36,214 nt of DNA from Atopobiaceae bacterium (GCA_017459605.1 JAFUCQ010000066.1:1-36214); one strand, 5' to 3'; shown: positions 15,592 through 24,084, counted from the first letter of the stretch. Notes: a model not told the origin generated them from the letters alone. Numbers and translations: made by a program.

Positions 15592-16542
15592 TTAAGCTAC
15601 GACAGCAGCTCCAAGATAATGAGATGCAGATGACGCCGCTACTGCCCCATCAGATGCTGCGGTAATCACTTGTCGCAGTGGCTTACGTCGAATATCGCCT
15701 GCACAGAACAGACCAGCTGTCTTCGTTGCCATAGTGTCATCCGTAATGACTGCTCCGTCTTCAGAGAGTTCTACGAAATCCTCGACAAGCTTTGTGGCTG
15801 GATCGTAGCCTACAAATACAAACACACCAAACATTCCCTCGTCGTAGTGCTCTGAATAGGTCTCTTCAGTCTCGTTGTTCCTAAACACAATATCGGTTGG
15901 GGCCATGTTACCCTTAAGCTCAACCACAGATGTTAAGTATCGAATCTCAATACGCTCATTCTCTTCAATCTGACGAGCTATGGCAGGAACCGCTCTGACA
16001 TGGTCTTTGCGAACAACAAGGGTTACTTTGCTTGCAAACTTAGCAAGGAAGAGTGCCTCTTCACAGGCAGTGTTTCCGCCACCAACAACAAAGACCTCTT
16101 TGTTGCGATAAAACATACCATCACAGGTGGCGCAGTATGACACACCACGACCTGTGTACTCTTTTTCTCCTTCAAATCCTGCAAGGCGTGGCTTTGCTCC
16201 ACCTGCATAGATGACAGAGCGCGCGATATAGTCTGTTTTTCCACCCTGCAAGCTAAATGTTCCGTCATCGAGAAGCTTGATGGCCTCGATGTTGTCATAG
16301 GCAAAGTGTGCGCCCATACCCTCGGCGTGCTCTTGCATGAGCTGTGCAAGCTCCACTCCCGAAGCGCTTTTAACGGCAGGATAGTTTTCAATCTCATCGG
16401 TGAGCGAGATTTGACCACCCATGGCAGCACCTTCAATGGTGACGCTATCAAGCATGGCGCGCGTTGCATATATCGAAGCTGCTAATCCTGCTGGTCCGGC
16501 TCCCACAATGACAAGATCGTGCTGTTCTGTGGTTCTGTCCAT
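15592..16542 (-). CDS. trxB: Thioredoxin reductase
   Basis: A 316-residue FAD- and NADPH-dependent enzyme that reduces thioredoxin. The N-terminal FAD-binding GAGPAG (14-19), redox-active Cys137-Ala-Thr-Cys140, the NADPH-binding GGGNTACEEA and the C-terminal FAD segment CAGDIRRKPLRQ are present. The ATG at 16542 follows GGAGG closely; an in-frame start at 16578 lies within the leader and is less likely. It has its own promoter and terminator. No thioredoxin gene is adjacent. Length and motifs are complete. Confidence 0.95.
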   Translation of the reverse strand: MDRTTEQHDLVIVGAGPAGLAASIYATRAMLDSVTIEGAAMGGQISLTDEIENYPAVKSASGVELAQLMQEHAEGMGAHFAYDNIEAIKLLDDGTFSLQGGKTDYIARSVIYAGGAKPRLAGFEGEKEYTGRGVSYCATCDGMFYRNKEVFVVGGGNTACEEALFLAKFASKVTLVVRKDHVRAVPAIARQIEENERIEIRYLTSVVELKGNMAPTDIVFRNNETEETYSEHYDEGMFGVFVFVGYDPATKLVEDFVELSEDGAVITDDTMATKTAGLFCAGDIRRKPLRQVITAASDGAVAASSASHYLGAAVVA

Positions 16543-16565
16543 GTTACCTCCAACATTACTGTTTT

Positions 16566-16584
16566 TGTGCTTAAGCACATACTA
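16566..16584 (-). promoter_or_regulatory. Possible trxB promoter and operator
   Basis: On the minus strand a -10-like TAGTAT (16584-16579) runs directly into the perfect 14-base palindrome TGTGCTTAAGCACA (16566-16579), which would cover the transcription start. It could be a redox- or stress-responsive operator; the regulator is unknown. Confidence 0.4.
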
Positions 16585-16668
16585 CCCAAGCTGAGCTAAA
16601 CCAAGCACCTAACGTGATGAGGTCACTTCGATTTGATGGGACACAATCAGTTTTATAAACACCAGCAC

Positions 16669-17115
16669 TTAGCTACCACTTGAGCCAAAACCACCTGAGC
16701 CACGATCGGTTTCATCGAGTTCGTCGGCTTCAATGAGCTCAACCACGGGAACTTTTTGAATAACAAGCTGGGCGATACGCTCCCCACGTTCTATGCTAAT
16801 GGGCGTTTTAGGGTCGAGGTTGATGGCACAAACCTTGAGCTCTCCACGATAGTGAGCATCAATCAAACCCGGTGTGTTTGCCATTGAAAGACCTGCTTTG
16901 AGCGCCATGCCGCTTCTTGGCTGTACAAAACCTGCATATCCTTCTGGTATGGCAATGGCAAGTCCCGTTGAAATGAGCCTTCTTTCAAAGGGTTGTAGTA
17001 CAAGACTCTCGTTAGACCTGAGGTCGAGGCCTGCATCGCCCGAATAGGCATACGTTGGGAGCTCAACTTCAGGGTCAAGGCGCTTTATTGGCACGCGGAT
17101 TGATTCTGTACTCAC
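16669..17115 (-). CDS. dut: dUTP diphosphatase
   Basis: A 148-residue trimeric dUTPase that hydrolyses dUTP to dUMP, limiting uracil in DNA and feeding dTMP synthesis. All five motifs appear in order: SGDAGLDLRS, PRSGMALK, GLIDAHYRGE, RGERIAQLVI and the C-terminal RGSGGFGSSG. The GTG start at 17115 follows GAGGAG by nine bases. It lies downstream of nrdR. The ancestral nrdR stop TGA at 17112-17114 overlaps this GTG, suggesting the two were once translationally coupled. Confidence 0.95.
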   Translation of the reverse strand: MSTESIRVPIKRLDPEVELPTYAYSGDAGLDLRSNESLVLQPFERRLISTGLAIAIPEGYAGFVQPRSGMALKAGLSMANTPGLIDAHYRGELKVCAINLDPKTPISIERGERIAQLVIQKVPVVELIEADELDETDRGSGGFGSSGS

Positions 17116-17168
17116 GAACTCAAACTCCTCAATTCATCAGTAAACTCATCAACATCACTAAACTCTGT

Positions 17169-17561
17169 TTAGACCGAGGCAAAACGAATATAGGCAACTT
17201 TATCAAGATCCAAAAGATGCTTGAGTACCATATCGCCGAGGTCATCTGATTTAACCTCAAATACCCCCTGATCACGCAGGTCATTTTCTATATCATTGAT
17301 AAGCTGATTGAGCTGATCTGTCATGATATTGCGTTTTACTGTGGCTCGAATAAGACCATTCATGATCTTTTGACGATCGAAGGTTTCTCGCTCTCCATCC
17401 TTTTTAATAACGATGAGGGGCTGTTCTTCTCGACGCTCATAGGTAGTAAAACGAAAACCACAGCTCGTACACTCTCGACGGCGCCTAATTGCCGAAGCAT
17501 TCTCAGAGGGTCGCGAGTCGACTACCTTTGAGTCCTCTTGACCACATTTTGGACAGCGCAT
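17169..17561 (-). CDS. nrdR: Transcriptional repressor NrdR, cut short by an in-frame TAA
   Basis: NrdR represses ribonucleotide reductase genes in response to ATP/dATP. The zinc ribbon (CPKCG ... CTSCG) and ATP-cone (PLIVIKKDGERETFDRQKI) are intact. The start at 17561 follows AAGGAGG; an upstream in-frame start is unsupported. The protein stops after VAYIRFASV at 130 residues, where the family has a tyrosine and about 20 more residues. Reading past the TAA continues with TEFSDVDEFTDELRSL, the expected family tail, up to a TGA at 17112 overlapping the dut start. So this looks like a single nonsense change, sequencing error or readthrough site. The truncated protein may still work. Confidence 0.9.
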   Translation of the reverse strand: MRCPKCGQEDSKVVDSRPSENASAIRRRRECTSCGFRFTTYERREEQPLIVIKKDGERETFDRQKIMNGLIRATVKRNIMTDQLNQLINDIENDLRDQGVFEVKSDDLGDMVLKHLLDLDKVAYIRFASV

Positions 17562-17639
17562 GTGCCTCCTTGGTTGAAATATTTCCTCAAAAGGCACGAT
17601 AGCACAGTTTAGGGTGTGTTGAGTACCTCAGTTACCTCT

Positions 17640-18140
17640 CTATGGCTCATTATGATTCGATGGCACCAACAGTCGCTGTCCAGCCATCAAAGGCTGTGTG
17701 CTATCAAGCTTGTTCTGTTCATTAATGAAACGTATGGTCTCTTGTGTACTGAGATTTTCAATACCGTGATGTGATGCTATGCTCCAGAGATTGTCTCCCG
17801 GCATGACAACCATTTGCTCGAGCTCTACATTTTGAATAGCAGCGTTAATTCGAGCTGTATCAAGTTTGTATGCAATGTGGCTAACCACAAAAAAGCTCAG
17901 AACCAATACACCTAAAAAGAGTGCCATAGCAAATTGCTGAGAAACATAGGCTGCGTGGGCTTTTCTTTTCTGCCGCATCTGTTCACGCTGAATACGCGCG
18001 TTGTTTTTACCACCTTCTATAAGGGTGAACGGTACTGGCCTGACCAGTGCAGGTGCGGTGCTTGTTCTTTGGTAAGCCACACTGCAATTCATGCGAGTTC
18101 TGCCCGTAGTGCCTCGTGTGTATTTCTTTTTCTGATTCAT
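17640..18140 (-). CDS. LysM membrane protein, YneA/DivS-like SOS division inhibitor
   Basis: A 166-residue protein with a basic N-terminal region of about 65 residues, one membrane helix (70-88, AMALFLGVLVLSFFVV) and an extracytoplasmic LysM domain (about 110-160, MPGDNLWSIASHHGI ... AGQRLLVP). The ATG at 18140 follows GGGGGAG; a GTG at 18188 has no ribosome site. Divergent placement beside lexA and position upstream of nrdR match yneA in Bacillus and divS in Corynebacterium, which delay cell division during DNA damage. Its promoter region carries LexA-box candidates, so SOS induction is likely. Sequence similarity outside LysM cannot be judged by eye. Confidence 0.75.
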   Translation of the reverse strand: MNQKKKYTRGTTGRTRMNCSVAYQRTSTAPALVRPVPFTLIEGGKNNARIQREQMRQKRKAHAAYVSQQFAMALFLGVLVLSFFVVSHIAYKLDTARINAAIQNVELEQMVVMPGDNLWSIASHHGIENLSTQETIRFINEQNKLDSTQPLMAGQRLLVPSNHNEP

Positions 18141-18208
18141 AACTCCCCCAACCAAATCGTGTTGTGTTTCAAGCAACTTATACAACACGAAGTCGACAAC
18201 AATTCATA

Positions 18209-18222
18209 CGAACGTCTGTTTG
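18209..18222. promoter_or_regulatory. LexA box candidate 1
   Basis: CGAACGTCTGTTTG matches CGAAC-N4-GTTCG at nine of ten positions. It lies just downstream of the -10 of the LysM gene promoter, where a repressor would block transcription. Confidence 0.65.
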
Positions 18223-18223
18223 T

Positions 18224-18252
18224 AGTATGAAACGTACAATTGTTCGTGTCAA
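18224..18252 (-). promoter_or_regulatory. Promoter of the LysM gene, with LexA box candidate 2 in its spacer
   Basis: A consensus TTGACA (18252-18247) and CATACT (18229-18224) are 17 bases apart on the minus strand. The spacer contains CGAACAATTGTACG (18246-18233, minus), a near-match to the LexA box. Confidence 0.7.
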
Positions 18253-18260
18253 GAATAAAT

Positions 18261-18300
18261 AGAACAAATGTTTGCTTTTTATGATGAGTTGGGGTATTAT
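18261..18300 (+). promoter_or_regulatory. lexA promoter with LexA box candidate 3
   Basis: TTGCTT (18272-18277) and TATTAT (18295-18300) are 17 bases apart. AGAACAAATGTTTG (18261-18274) overlaps the -35 and matches the LexA box at eight of ten positions, consistent with autorepression. Confidence 0.65.
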
Positions 18301-18326
18301 GTGAGTACAAAACGTAAGGAGGAGTT

Positions 18327-18986
18327 ATGGCACATTCACGTCTCACTAAGCGCCAAAAACAGATTTATGACTATATTTGTGATTACAGTGAGCGCTTGGG
18401 CTATCCTCCTTCAGTTCGTGAAATTGGTGCTGCCGTTGGGCTTGCATCACCATCTACCGTTCACGTTCACTTGAAGTGCCTTGAGGAGCGTGGGTATATC
18501 CGGAGAAATCCAAACAAGCCGCGAGCCCTCGAACTCTTAGTAAACAACCGCTCTCAAGCCCAAACAGACCAACAAGCACCTCTTGCAGATGTCCACATTA
18601 ATCCCAATACAGATTCAATTTCTCTTCCCGTTGTGGGTCGTGTTGCTGCAGGCGTTCCTATCCTTGCTGAGCAAAATGTCGAAGATCGCCTTATGTTGCC
18701 CACCAGCATTGTTGGAGATGCAAGTTCATTTATATTGCGTGTCAGGGGTGACTCCATGATTGGCGCTGGCATCTTTGACGGAGACTACATTGTGGTTAAA
18801 GAGCAACCAGATGCTCACAATGGTGAGATTGTAGTTGCCTTAGTTGATGATTCTGCAACTGTTAAGACCTTCTATAGAGAAAACAACCGTATTCGGCTGC
18901 AGCCAGAAAATGATGCTATGGAGCCCATATACGTAGACAATCCAGTAATTCTGGGAAGAGTAACGGCGCTCATTCGGTCCCTCTAG
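18327..18986 (+). CDS. lexA: LexA repressor
   Basis: A 219-residue SOS repressor. The N-terminal winged helix (residues 1-70, PPSVREIGAAVGLASPSTVHVHL) binds DNA; the C-terminal S24 peptidase domain has the autocleavage bond Ala108-Gly109 (GRVAAGV), catalytic Ser143 (RGDSM) and Lys180 (ATVK). Cleavage is stimulated by RecA filaments; recA is also in this window, at 27784-28893. AAGGAGG lies just upstream of the ATG. Box candidates at 18209-18274 suggest it represses itself and the divergent LysM gene. Confidence 0.96.
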   Translation: MAHSRLTKRQKQIYDYICDYSERLGYPPSVREIGAAVGLASPSTVHVHLKCLEERGYIRRNPNKPRALELLVNNRSQAQTDQQAPLADVHINPNTDSISLPVVGRVAAGVPILAEQNVEDRLMLPTSIVGDASSFILRVRGDSMIGAGIFDGDYIVVKEQPDAHNGEIVVALVDDSATVKTFYRENNRIRLQPENDAMEPIYVDNPVILGRVTALIRSL

Positions 18987-18989
18987 GCT

Positions 18990-19778
18990 GTGCACGTGAT
19001 TAAAGATAGTTCTCACAAGGATGACGCAAGCGCTCGCACAGTGACACATCGGCTGAGGTTTGTTGACTCAGTGAGAGGGTTACTGCTTATCTTAATGGTG
19101 CTCTATCACCTGTGCTACGACCTTCATTTTATTGCGGGTCAAGATTTGAGCTTTTTTGTGCCCCCATTTACGCTCATGTGGCGCCTGAGCGTGTCTGCAG
19201 GCTTTTTGTTTATAGCAGGAATGATGTGTCACCTATCTCGTTCCAATGTGCGTCGAGCTGCTAAATATGGGATTGTTGCACTGTTCATTTGGATCATAAC
19301 AACACTGGCAGCTGTCGATACACCCATTAATTTTGGAATCATTTATTGCATGGCAGCATCCACGTTGATATATGTGCTACTTAAAAAACTCAACATTGTG
19401 CCCAAAGGATGGCTTTGGGCACTTGTTTTTCTTGTTGCTTATCTCGCACTACAAGGACTCTCTGTCAGACACGTGTGGGCTTTTGGTCTCAATATCAAGC
19501 TCCCTGATGCTTTGTATGCAACTGAGTACCTCAACTGGCTCGGTTTCATGGGAGAGAGTTTTCGCTCGTCTGATTACTATCCTATTCTTCCCCACAGCTT
19601 CATGTTTTTAGCAGGTGCTGCGCTCATGGAGACTATCAAAGAGCATCCCCGTATTATGGAATACCTCAGCAACCATAGCTGTAAACCACTCGAGATGATT
19701 GGCCATCTATCGCTTCTCATTTATGTCATCCATCAACCACTCATCATGGGAGTGTTGATGCTTTTGGGGCTGGTTTAG
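18990..19778 (+). CDS. DUF1624 / heparan-alpha-glucosaminide N-acetyltransferase-like membrane protein
   Basis: A 262-residue integral membrane protein with about seven hydrophobic helices. The N-terminal FVDSVRGLLLILMVLYHLCYDL, with its Asp/Arg and His-containing first helix, is the hallmark of the YeiB/HGSNAT/DUF1624 acyltransferase group; a late YVIHQPLI is also typical. It may transfer an acyl group to a cell-surface glycan, but no substrate is indicated. The GTG at 18990 is three bases after the lexA stop; a GTG at 18996 is an alternative, and neither has a strong ribosome site. Its last codons form the first unit of a tandem hairpin repeat. Confidence 0.8.
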   Translation: MHVIKDSSHKDDASARTVTHRLRFVDSVRGLLLILMVLYHLCYDLHFIAGQDLSFFVPPFTLMWRLSVSAGFLFIAGMMCHLSRSNVRRAAKYGIVALFIWIITTLAAVDTPINFGIIYCMAASTLIYVLLKKLNIVPKGWLWALVFLVAYLALQGLSVRHVWAFGLNIKLPDALYATEYLNWLGFMGESFRSSDYYPILPHSFMFLAGAALMETIKEHPRIMEYLSNHSCKPLEMIGHLSLLIYVIHQPLIMGVLMLLGLV

Positions 19779-19917
19779 TCCCCAAAGCTTGATGCTTTTG
19801 GGGCTGGTTTAGTCCCCAAAGCTTGATGCTTTTGGGGCTGGTTTAGTCCCCAAAGCTTGATGCTTTTGGAGTTACTTTAGTCCCCCAGCATGTTGATGCT
19901 CTTGGGGCTGGTTAGCC
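19757..19917. repeat. Tandem array of 34-base terminator-like hairpins
   Basis: Three identical 34-base units (19757-19790, 19791-19824, 19825-19858) are followed by a 36-base degenerate unit (19859-19894) and a partial one. Each perfect unit folds as GCTTTTGGGG - loop - CCCCAAAGC. The first unit encodes the last residues and stop of the DUF1624 protein, so each copy also repeats the TAG. The array separates that gene from convergent hflX and probably terminates both. Confidence 0.85.
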
Positions 19918-21237
19918 CTCCAAATCATCAGGATCGTTCTCATCTTTATCAATGCGGTAGGCATCAAGCGCGCCTAACAGACGTCTCGGAACTTTTGCAG
20001 TAACCAAAAAGCCGTGGTTTTCGTAGGTCTCGCGTACAATCTGACAACTCTCATGAATGAGCTTGATAAGCATGCCTTTGCCATAGGGCACCAGCATAGT
20101 TGCCACAACATCACCTTCTGCAGCCCGAGCTCCAATGCGAATGAGCAACTGTTCTGCACCTAATCCCTCAAGAGCAGAAATAAAAACTGCATCTGGGTTC
20201 TTGCGAGCAAGTTCTCGGCGCGTTTCATCATCAAGAAGATCTGATTTGTTCAATACAAGAAGCGAAGGAATGCTATCTGCCTCAATTTGTTTCAGGGTTT
20301 CTCTGACAGCTTTCACTTGACGCTCATGATGCGGATCGCTGGCATCAACGACGATAAGTACAAGATCGGCTGCCGCGAGCTCAGCGAGTGTTGACTTGAA
20401 TGATTCAACAAGCGTTGTGGGCAATTTTTGGATGAAACCGACGGTGTCGGTAAGCGTTATCTTTCTGCCGTTGGGTAAATCCAATGAACGCGTTGTCGGA
20501 TCGAGAGTTGCAAAGAGCTCGTCTTTAACATAGACATCTGAACTGGTCAAACGATTGAGCAGCGTTGATTTTCCAGCATTGGTGTATCCCGCAAGAGCCA
20601 CTCTGAATACACCTGAGTCCCATCGAGCCTTACTCTGTACACTGCGCTGGCGCTCAAGACGAACAAGCTCATGGCGAAGCGACGTGATTCGCTCTCTAAC
20701 CAAACGACGGTCAACCTCAAGCTGGCTTTCGCCCTGACCAAAACGGCTTCCGATGCCACCACGCGTTTGCTCGCGCACAAGGTGGCTCCACATACCTCTG
20801 AGACGCGGTAGCAAATACTGCAGCTGTGCAAGCTGTACCTGCAAGCGACCTTCCTTGGTAGTAGCGTGATTAGCAAAGATATCAAGAATAAGAGCAGTTC
20901 TATCAATTACCTTGCATTTCTTTCCAACAATATGTTCGAGCGAGCTCTGCTGAGAGGGTGTGAGCTCATCATCAAAAATGACAACATCAATATCTTGAGC
21001 TTTTACAATTTGGGCGAGCTCTTCTGCCTTGCCTTTACCTATATAGGTTTTAGGCACCCGACGCTCGAGTTTTTGAGAGATTGAGCCAACAACCTCCGCT
21101 CCGTCTGTCTCAACCAATCGAGCAAGCTCAGCCAAAGACTGCTCGAGCGGCCAGCGATCTTTGCCAGAAAGATCCACCCCTACCAGCCATGCTCGCTCAG
21201 GCTGAATAGCCGTACTCTGCAGCTTAATTCGACCCAT
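19912..21237 (-). CDS. hflX: GTPase HflX
   Basis: A protein of about 441 residues of the Obg-HflX superfamily, which binds ribosomes and can split stalled or inactive ones. The N-terminal HflX domain (YIGKGKAEEL) and a helical linker with RTRGGIGSRFGQGESQLE precede the G domain, with G1 GYTNAGKST, G3 DTVGFI and G4 NKSD. The start at 21237 follows AAGGAG; an ATG at 21258 is possible but has no ribosome site. It overlaps the end of miaA by 14 bases, as in many bacteria where the two are co-transcribed. Confidence 0.93.
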   Translation of the reverse strand: MGRIKLQSTAIQPERAWLVGVDLSGKDRWPLEQSLAELARLVETDGAEVVGSISQKLERRVPKTYIGKGKAEELAQIVKAQDIDVVIFDDELTPSQQSSLEHIVGKKCKVIDRTALILDIFANHATTKEGRLQVQLAQLQYLLPRLRGMWSHLVREQTRGGIGSRFGQGESQLEVDRRLVRERITSLRHELVRLERQRSVQSKARWDSGVFRVALAGYTNAGKSTLLNRLTSSDVYVKDELFATLDPTTRSLDLPNGRKITLTDTVGFIQKLPTTLVESFKSTLAELAAADLVLIVVDASDPHHERQVKAVRETLKQIEADSIPSLLVLNKSDLLDDETRRELARKNPDAVFISALEGLGAEQLLIRIGARAAEGDVVATMLVPYGKGMLIKLIHESCQIVRETYENHGFLVTAKVPRRLLGALDAYRIDKDENDPDDLEG

Positions 21238-22198
21238 CGGTCTCCTTGTGTCCGTCATCAGAAGAAATTGCCGTCAGAATTGATTCTAGCGCCTCAGATT
21301 CACTCATGCGCGATAGGTCGAGCGTGCGGGCTCGACCATCTCGACGAATCCACGAAAGCTGACGCTTTGCATAACGTCTGCTCGCTTGCTTGATGGCTTC
21401 TTTAGCCTCTTGGAGCGAGTAGTTGCCTTCCATATACCTCACCAGCTCTTTGTAGCCTATGGCTTGACTGGCAGTTGGCGTTGATGAGAAAGCGTATCTG
21501 CGCTCGAGCTGTTCTACTTCCTGTACGAGTCCCTCATCAAACATTTCATCAACACGCGTGTTTATACGCTCGTAGAGCTGCTCTTTTGGAAGCACAACCG
21601 CCCACATATAGTAGCTATAGTACGGGCTATGCGCTTTGAGTCCCTCTTTTGTACGTTGCGCATACGACTTTCCCTCGTCACACAGCTCCAAAGCACGAAT
21701 TATCCGGCGCGTGTTGTTGATGTGGATGAGCTCAGCACTTTCAGGATCTCGCTGTTGGAGTAGTTCATACAATGCATGAGAACCATCCGATTGAGCCATA
21801 CGCTCATAGTTTTGGCGAGAATCAGTCAGTCGTCCTCCACGGGGAAAGTCCATATCGTCAATTACTGCGTCGAGATAAAGACCTGTTCCTCCACACAAAA
21901 CAGGAACTTGAGATTTGTCGAGCAAACAATCAATCTCTCGGCGAGCCAAGCGCTGAAAATCTGCAACGCTAAACTCTTGGTCGGGGTCAACAACATCTAC
22001 CATAAGCAGCGGTGCTCGGCGTTGTTCTGGCGTAAGCTTTGCCGTGCCAATGTCCATACCGCGATACACCTGCATGGCATCAACGGAAATGACGCTACTG
22101 CTCAGTCTTTGTGCGAGCTTATCAGCAAGACTGCTCTTGCCTGAGGCCGTGGGACCACAAACACAGATAACAGGGCCACGCTGTGAAGCTAATGTCAC
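21224..22198 (-). CDS. miaA: tRNA dimethylallyltransferase
   Basis: A 324-residue enzyme that adds a dimethylallyl group to A37 of tRNAs reading UNN codons, the substrate for MiaB. The P-loop GPTASGKSS is near residue 15; DAMQVYRGMDIGTAKLT, VGTGLYLDA-like CGGTGLYLDAVID and a C-terminal QLSWIRRDGRART are family hallmarks. The GTG at 22198 overlaps the miaB stop (GTGA), so translation is probably coupled. Order is spoVS - miaB - miaA - hflX. Confidence 0.95.
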   Translation of the reverse strand: MTLASQRGPVICVCGPTASGKSSLADKLAQRLSSSVISVDAMQVYRGMDIGTAKLTPEQRRAPLLMVDVVDPDQEFSVADFQRLARREIDCLLDKSQVPVLCGGTGLYLDAVIDDMDFPRGGRLTDSRQNYERMAQSDGSHALYELLQQRDPESAELIHINNTRRIIRALELCDEGKSYAQRTKEGLKAHSPYYSYYMWAVVLPKEQLYERINTRVDEMFDEGLVQEVEQLERRYAFSSTPTASQAIGYKELVRYMEGNYSLQEAKEAIKQASRRYAKRQLSWIRRDGRARTLDLSRMSESEALESILTAISSDDGHKETDGSN

Positions 22199-23562
22199 CT
22201 GGGTTCACCTGTCATAGACCCACGTAAATACCATGTCCTTGCTTGCTCAACCTCGACATCAACCATACTTCCTATGAGCTTTTGCGGCTCGTATGCAGAT
22301 GGACACTCAAAATGTACGGTTTGATTGTAGGGGCTGTGACCAGTAAGAATCCTACCCTCTCGCTTAGATAGCCCTTCAACCAACACCTCAACACGTTGAT
22401 TTGCGAACGGCTGATTAGCTTTGAATGCAAGGTCTTCTACGAGTTTTGCCAAGCGATCAAAGCGCTCATGGATAACCTCAGAAGGTGTATTGTCCTCGAG
22501 CAAGGCAGCAGGTGTTCCTTCGCGCTTGGAATAGATAAAGGTAAAGGCAGAGGCATAATCAACCTCTTTTACCAGCGAGAGCGTTTGCTCAAAGTCTTCT
22601 TCTTGTTCCCCGGGAAAGCCCACGATGATATCAGTAGACAAGAATATGTTGGGCATAGCTGCACGAATCCGAGACACCAAGTTGAGATAGTCTTCGCGAC
22701 TATAGCGCCTGCCCATAGCTTTAAGAACTCGAGTCGATCCACTTTGAACCGCAAGATGAAGCTGAGGCATAACAGCTTCAGTCTCTGCCATCGCTGCGAT
22801 TGTTTCATCTGAGAGGTCTTTTGGGTGCGACGAGGTAAAGCGAATACGCTCGATGCCTGTCGAGCCTACTGCACGCAAAAGCTCTGCAAAACGAGGAGCA
22901 CCATAGCGGTCTCGTCCATAAGAATTGACGTTTTGTCCCAGCAGACAAATCTCACGAACGCCATCTTCTACCAGCTTGTTTGTTTCATAAACAATCTCGT
23001 CAAAATCACGACTCTGCTCGCGACCACGCACATGAGGCACAATGCAGAAGGTGCAGAAATTGTTGCAACCACGCATGATAGGAACCCATGCGTGATAGCT
23101 GTGTTCACGATGGCTTGGAAGCTCACTTGCAAAGCCGCGACCTTCTTCTTCAACGTCAAGCACCGCATAGCTTCCGTCGCCCTCAAGTGCTTGTTCAATG
23201 AGACCGGGAAGCTGAGCGAGCGCAGACGTCCCAAAGACCACATCGACGTTGGAGAGCTTTTCTCTCAGGCGCTCACCGTCTCTTTGAGCGATACAGCCCC
23301 CTACACAGACAATGCGTCTTCCCGATGGCGGGTCAACCAGACTCGACATGGAAGATACCTGCCCATACAGTCTGGTATCTGCTTTCTCGCGTACGCAGCA
23401 GGTCATAAAAACAACGATGTCTGCGTCTTCTGCTGAGCTGCTCATGATGCAGCCGCAGCTATCCAACAAACCTGCCACGCGTTCAGAGTCGTGGAGGTTC
23501 ATTTGGCAACCAAATGTTTTAATGTGATAGGTCCTGCCAACCAGGACAGAAGTTTGCGGCAT
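22195..23562 (-). CDS. miaB: tRNA-2-methylthio-N6-dimethylallyladenosine synthase
   Basis: A 455-residue radical-SAM methylthiotransferase acting on i6A37 of tRNA. The N-terminal domain holds three cysteines for the second iron-sulfur cluster (FGCQMN, TCCVRE, GGCIAQ); the radical-SAM motif is CNNFCTFC near residue 165; a TRAM domain ends the protein. The ATG immediately follows the spoVS stop with no gap, and its own stop overlaps miaA. Distinguished from RimO (also present at 30228-31586) by FGCQMN rather than LGCAKN. Confidence 0.95.
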   Translation of the reverse strand: MPQTSVLVGRTYHIKTFGCQMNLHDSERVAGLLDSCGCIMSSSAEDADIVVFMTCCVREKADTRLYGQVSSMSSLVDPPSGRRIVCVGGCIAQRDGERLREKLSNVDVVFGTSALAQLPGLIEQALEGDGSYAVLDVEEEGRGFASELPSHREHSYHAWVPIMRGCNNFCTFCIVPHVRGREQSRDFDEIVYETNKLVEDGVREICLLGQNVNSYGRDRYGAPRFAELLRAVGSTGIERIRFTSSHPKDLSDETIAAMAETEAVMPQLHLAVQSGSTRVLKAMGRRYSREDYLNLVSRIRAAMPNIFLSTDIIVGFPGEQEEDFEQTLSLVKEVDYASAFTFIYSKREGTPAALLEDNTPSEVIHERFDRLAKLVEDLAFKANQPFANQRVEVLVEGLSKREGRILTGHSPYNQTVHFECPSAYEPQKLIGSMVDVEVEQARTWYLRGSMTGEPR

Positions 23563-23886
23563 TTAAGAAACCGACCCCACTCCCAGCTCTTCAAGAAGCT
23601 CAACGGTGGAATCCTGTGGGCTCAAGCGATGGACATATACCGCAAAGCGAATAGCCGTTCTGCTCTCCCCTGCAATCTCAATATCTGAAAAAGTAGGGGC
23701 ACAGCTTATGTCAACTCCCGTAGGAATAAGAAAACCACGTGCGATAGCCAATGCTTTCACCGATTGGTTGACAGCCCCGGCTCCAACACATTGAATGTTT
23801 ACGGGTACCCCGTCTTTAACCATACCAGCTATAGCGCCAGCCACTGAGGCGGGTGATGACTTGCTTGAGACCTTGAGAAAGTCCAT
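23563..23886 (-). CDS. spoVS: Stage V sporulation protein S family (SpoVS, Alba-like)
   Basis: A 107-residue protein starting MDFLKVSSKSSPASVAGAIAG, the SpoVS signature, with GAGAVNQSVKALAIARGFL following. SpoVS proteins are small nucleic-acid-binding, Alba-like proteins found also in non-sporulating bacteria; the role here is unknown. Typical family members have about 86 residues, so the last 20 are an extension. AGGAG lies nine bases before the ATG. It is directly upstream of miaB, with no gap. Confidence 0.92.
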   Translation of the reverse strand: MDFLKVSSKSSPASVAGAIAGMVKDGVPVNIQCVGAGAVNQSVKALAIARGFLIPTGVDISCAPTFSDIEIAGESRTAIRFAVYVHRLSPQDSTVELLEELGVGSVS

Positions 23887-24084
23887 AGTTGCGGCTCCTG
23901 GAGCGATTGTTCGTCGTTAGTCCTTCAGTGTTTAGAGTTTGAACAGGCTCTATTCTATCGAGTCTTTAAGAATTGTCCATAAGATTATCTACTATTATCA
24001 CAAGCTCCACGCACCACCACCGATAACGCTACACACCCACGGACAAAAACTCTCGCACTTGCGCTCATATTGTGCTTGCAACCA

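Noticed and set aside
19757-19917. Regular repeats that look at first like a CRISPR array
   Set aside because: Units are directly adjacent with no unique spacers and start inside a coding gene; they are terminator hairpins.
22825-23436. 203-codon frame antisense to miaB
   Set aside because: Fully inside miaB, which shows all family motifs on the other strand.
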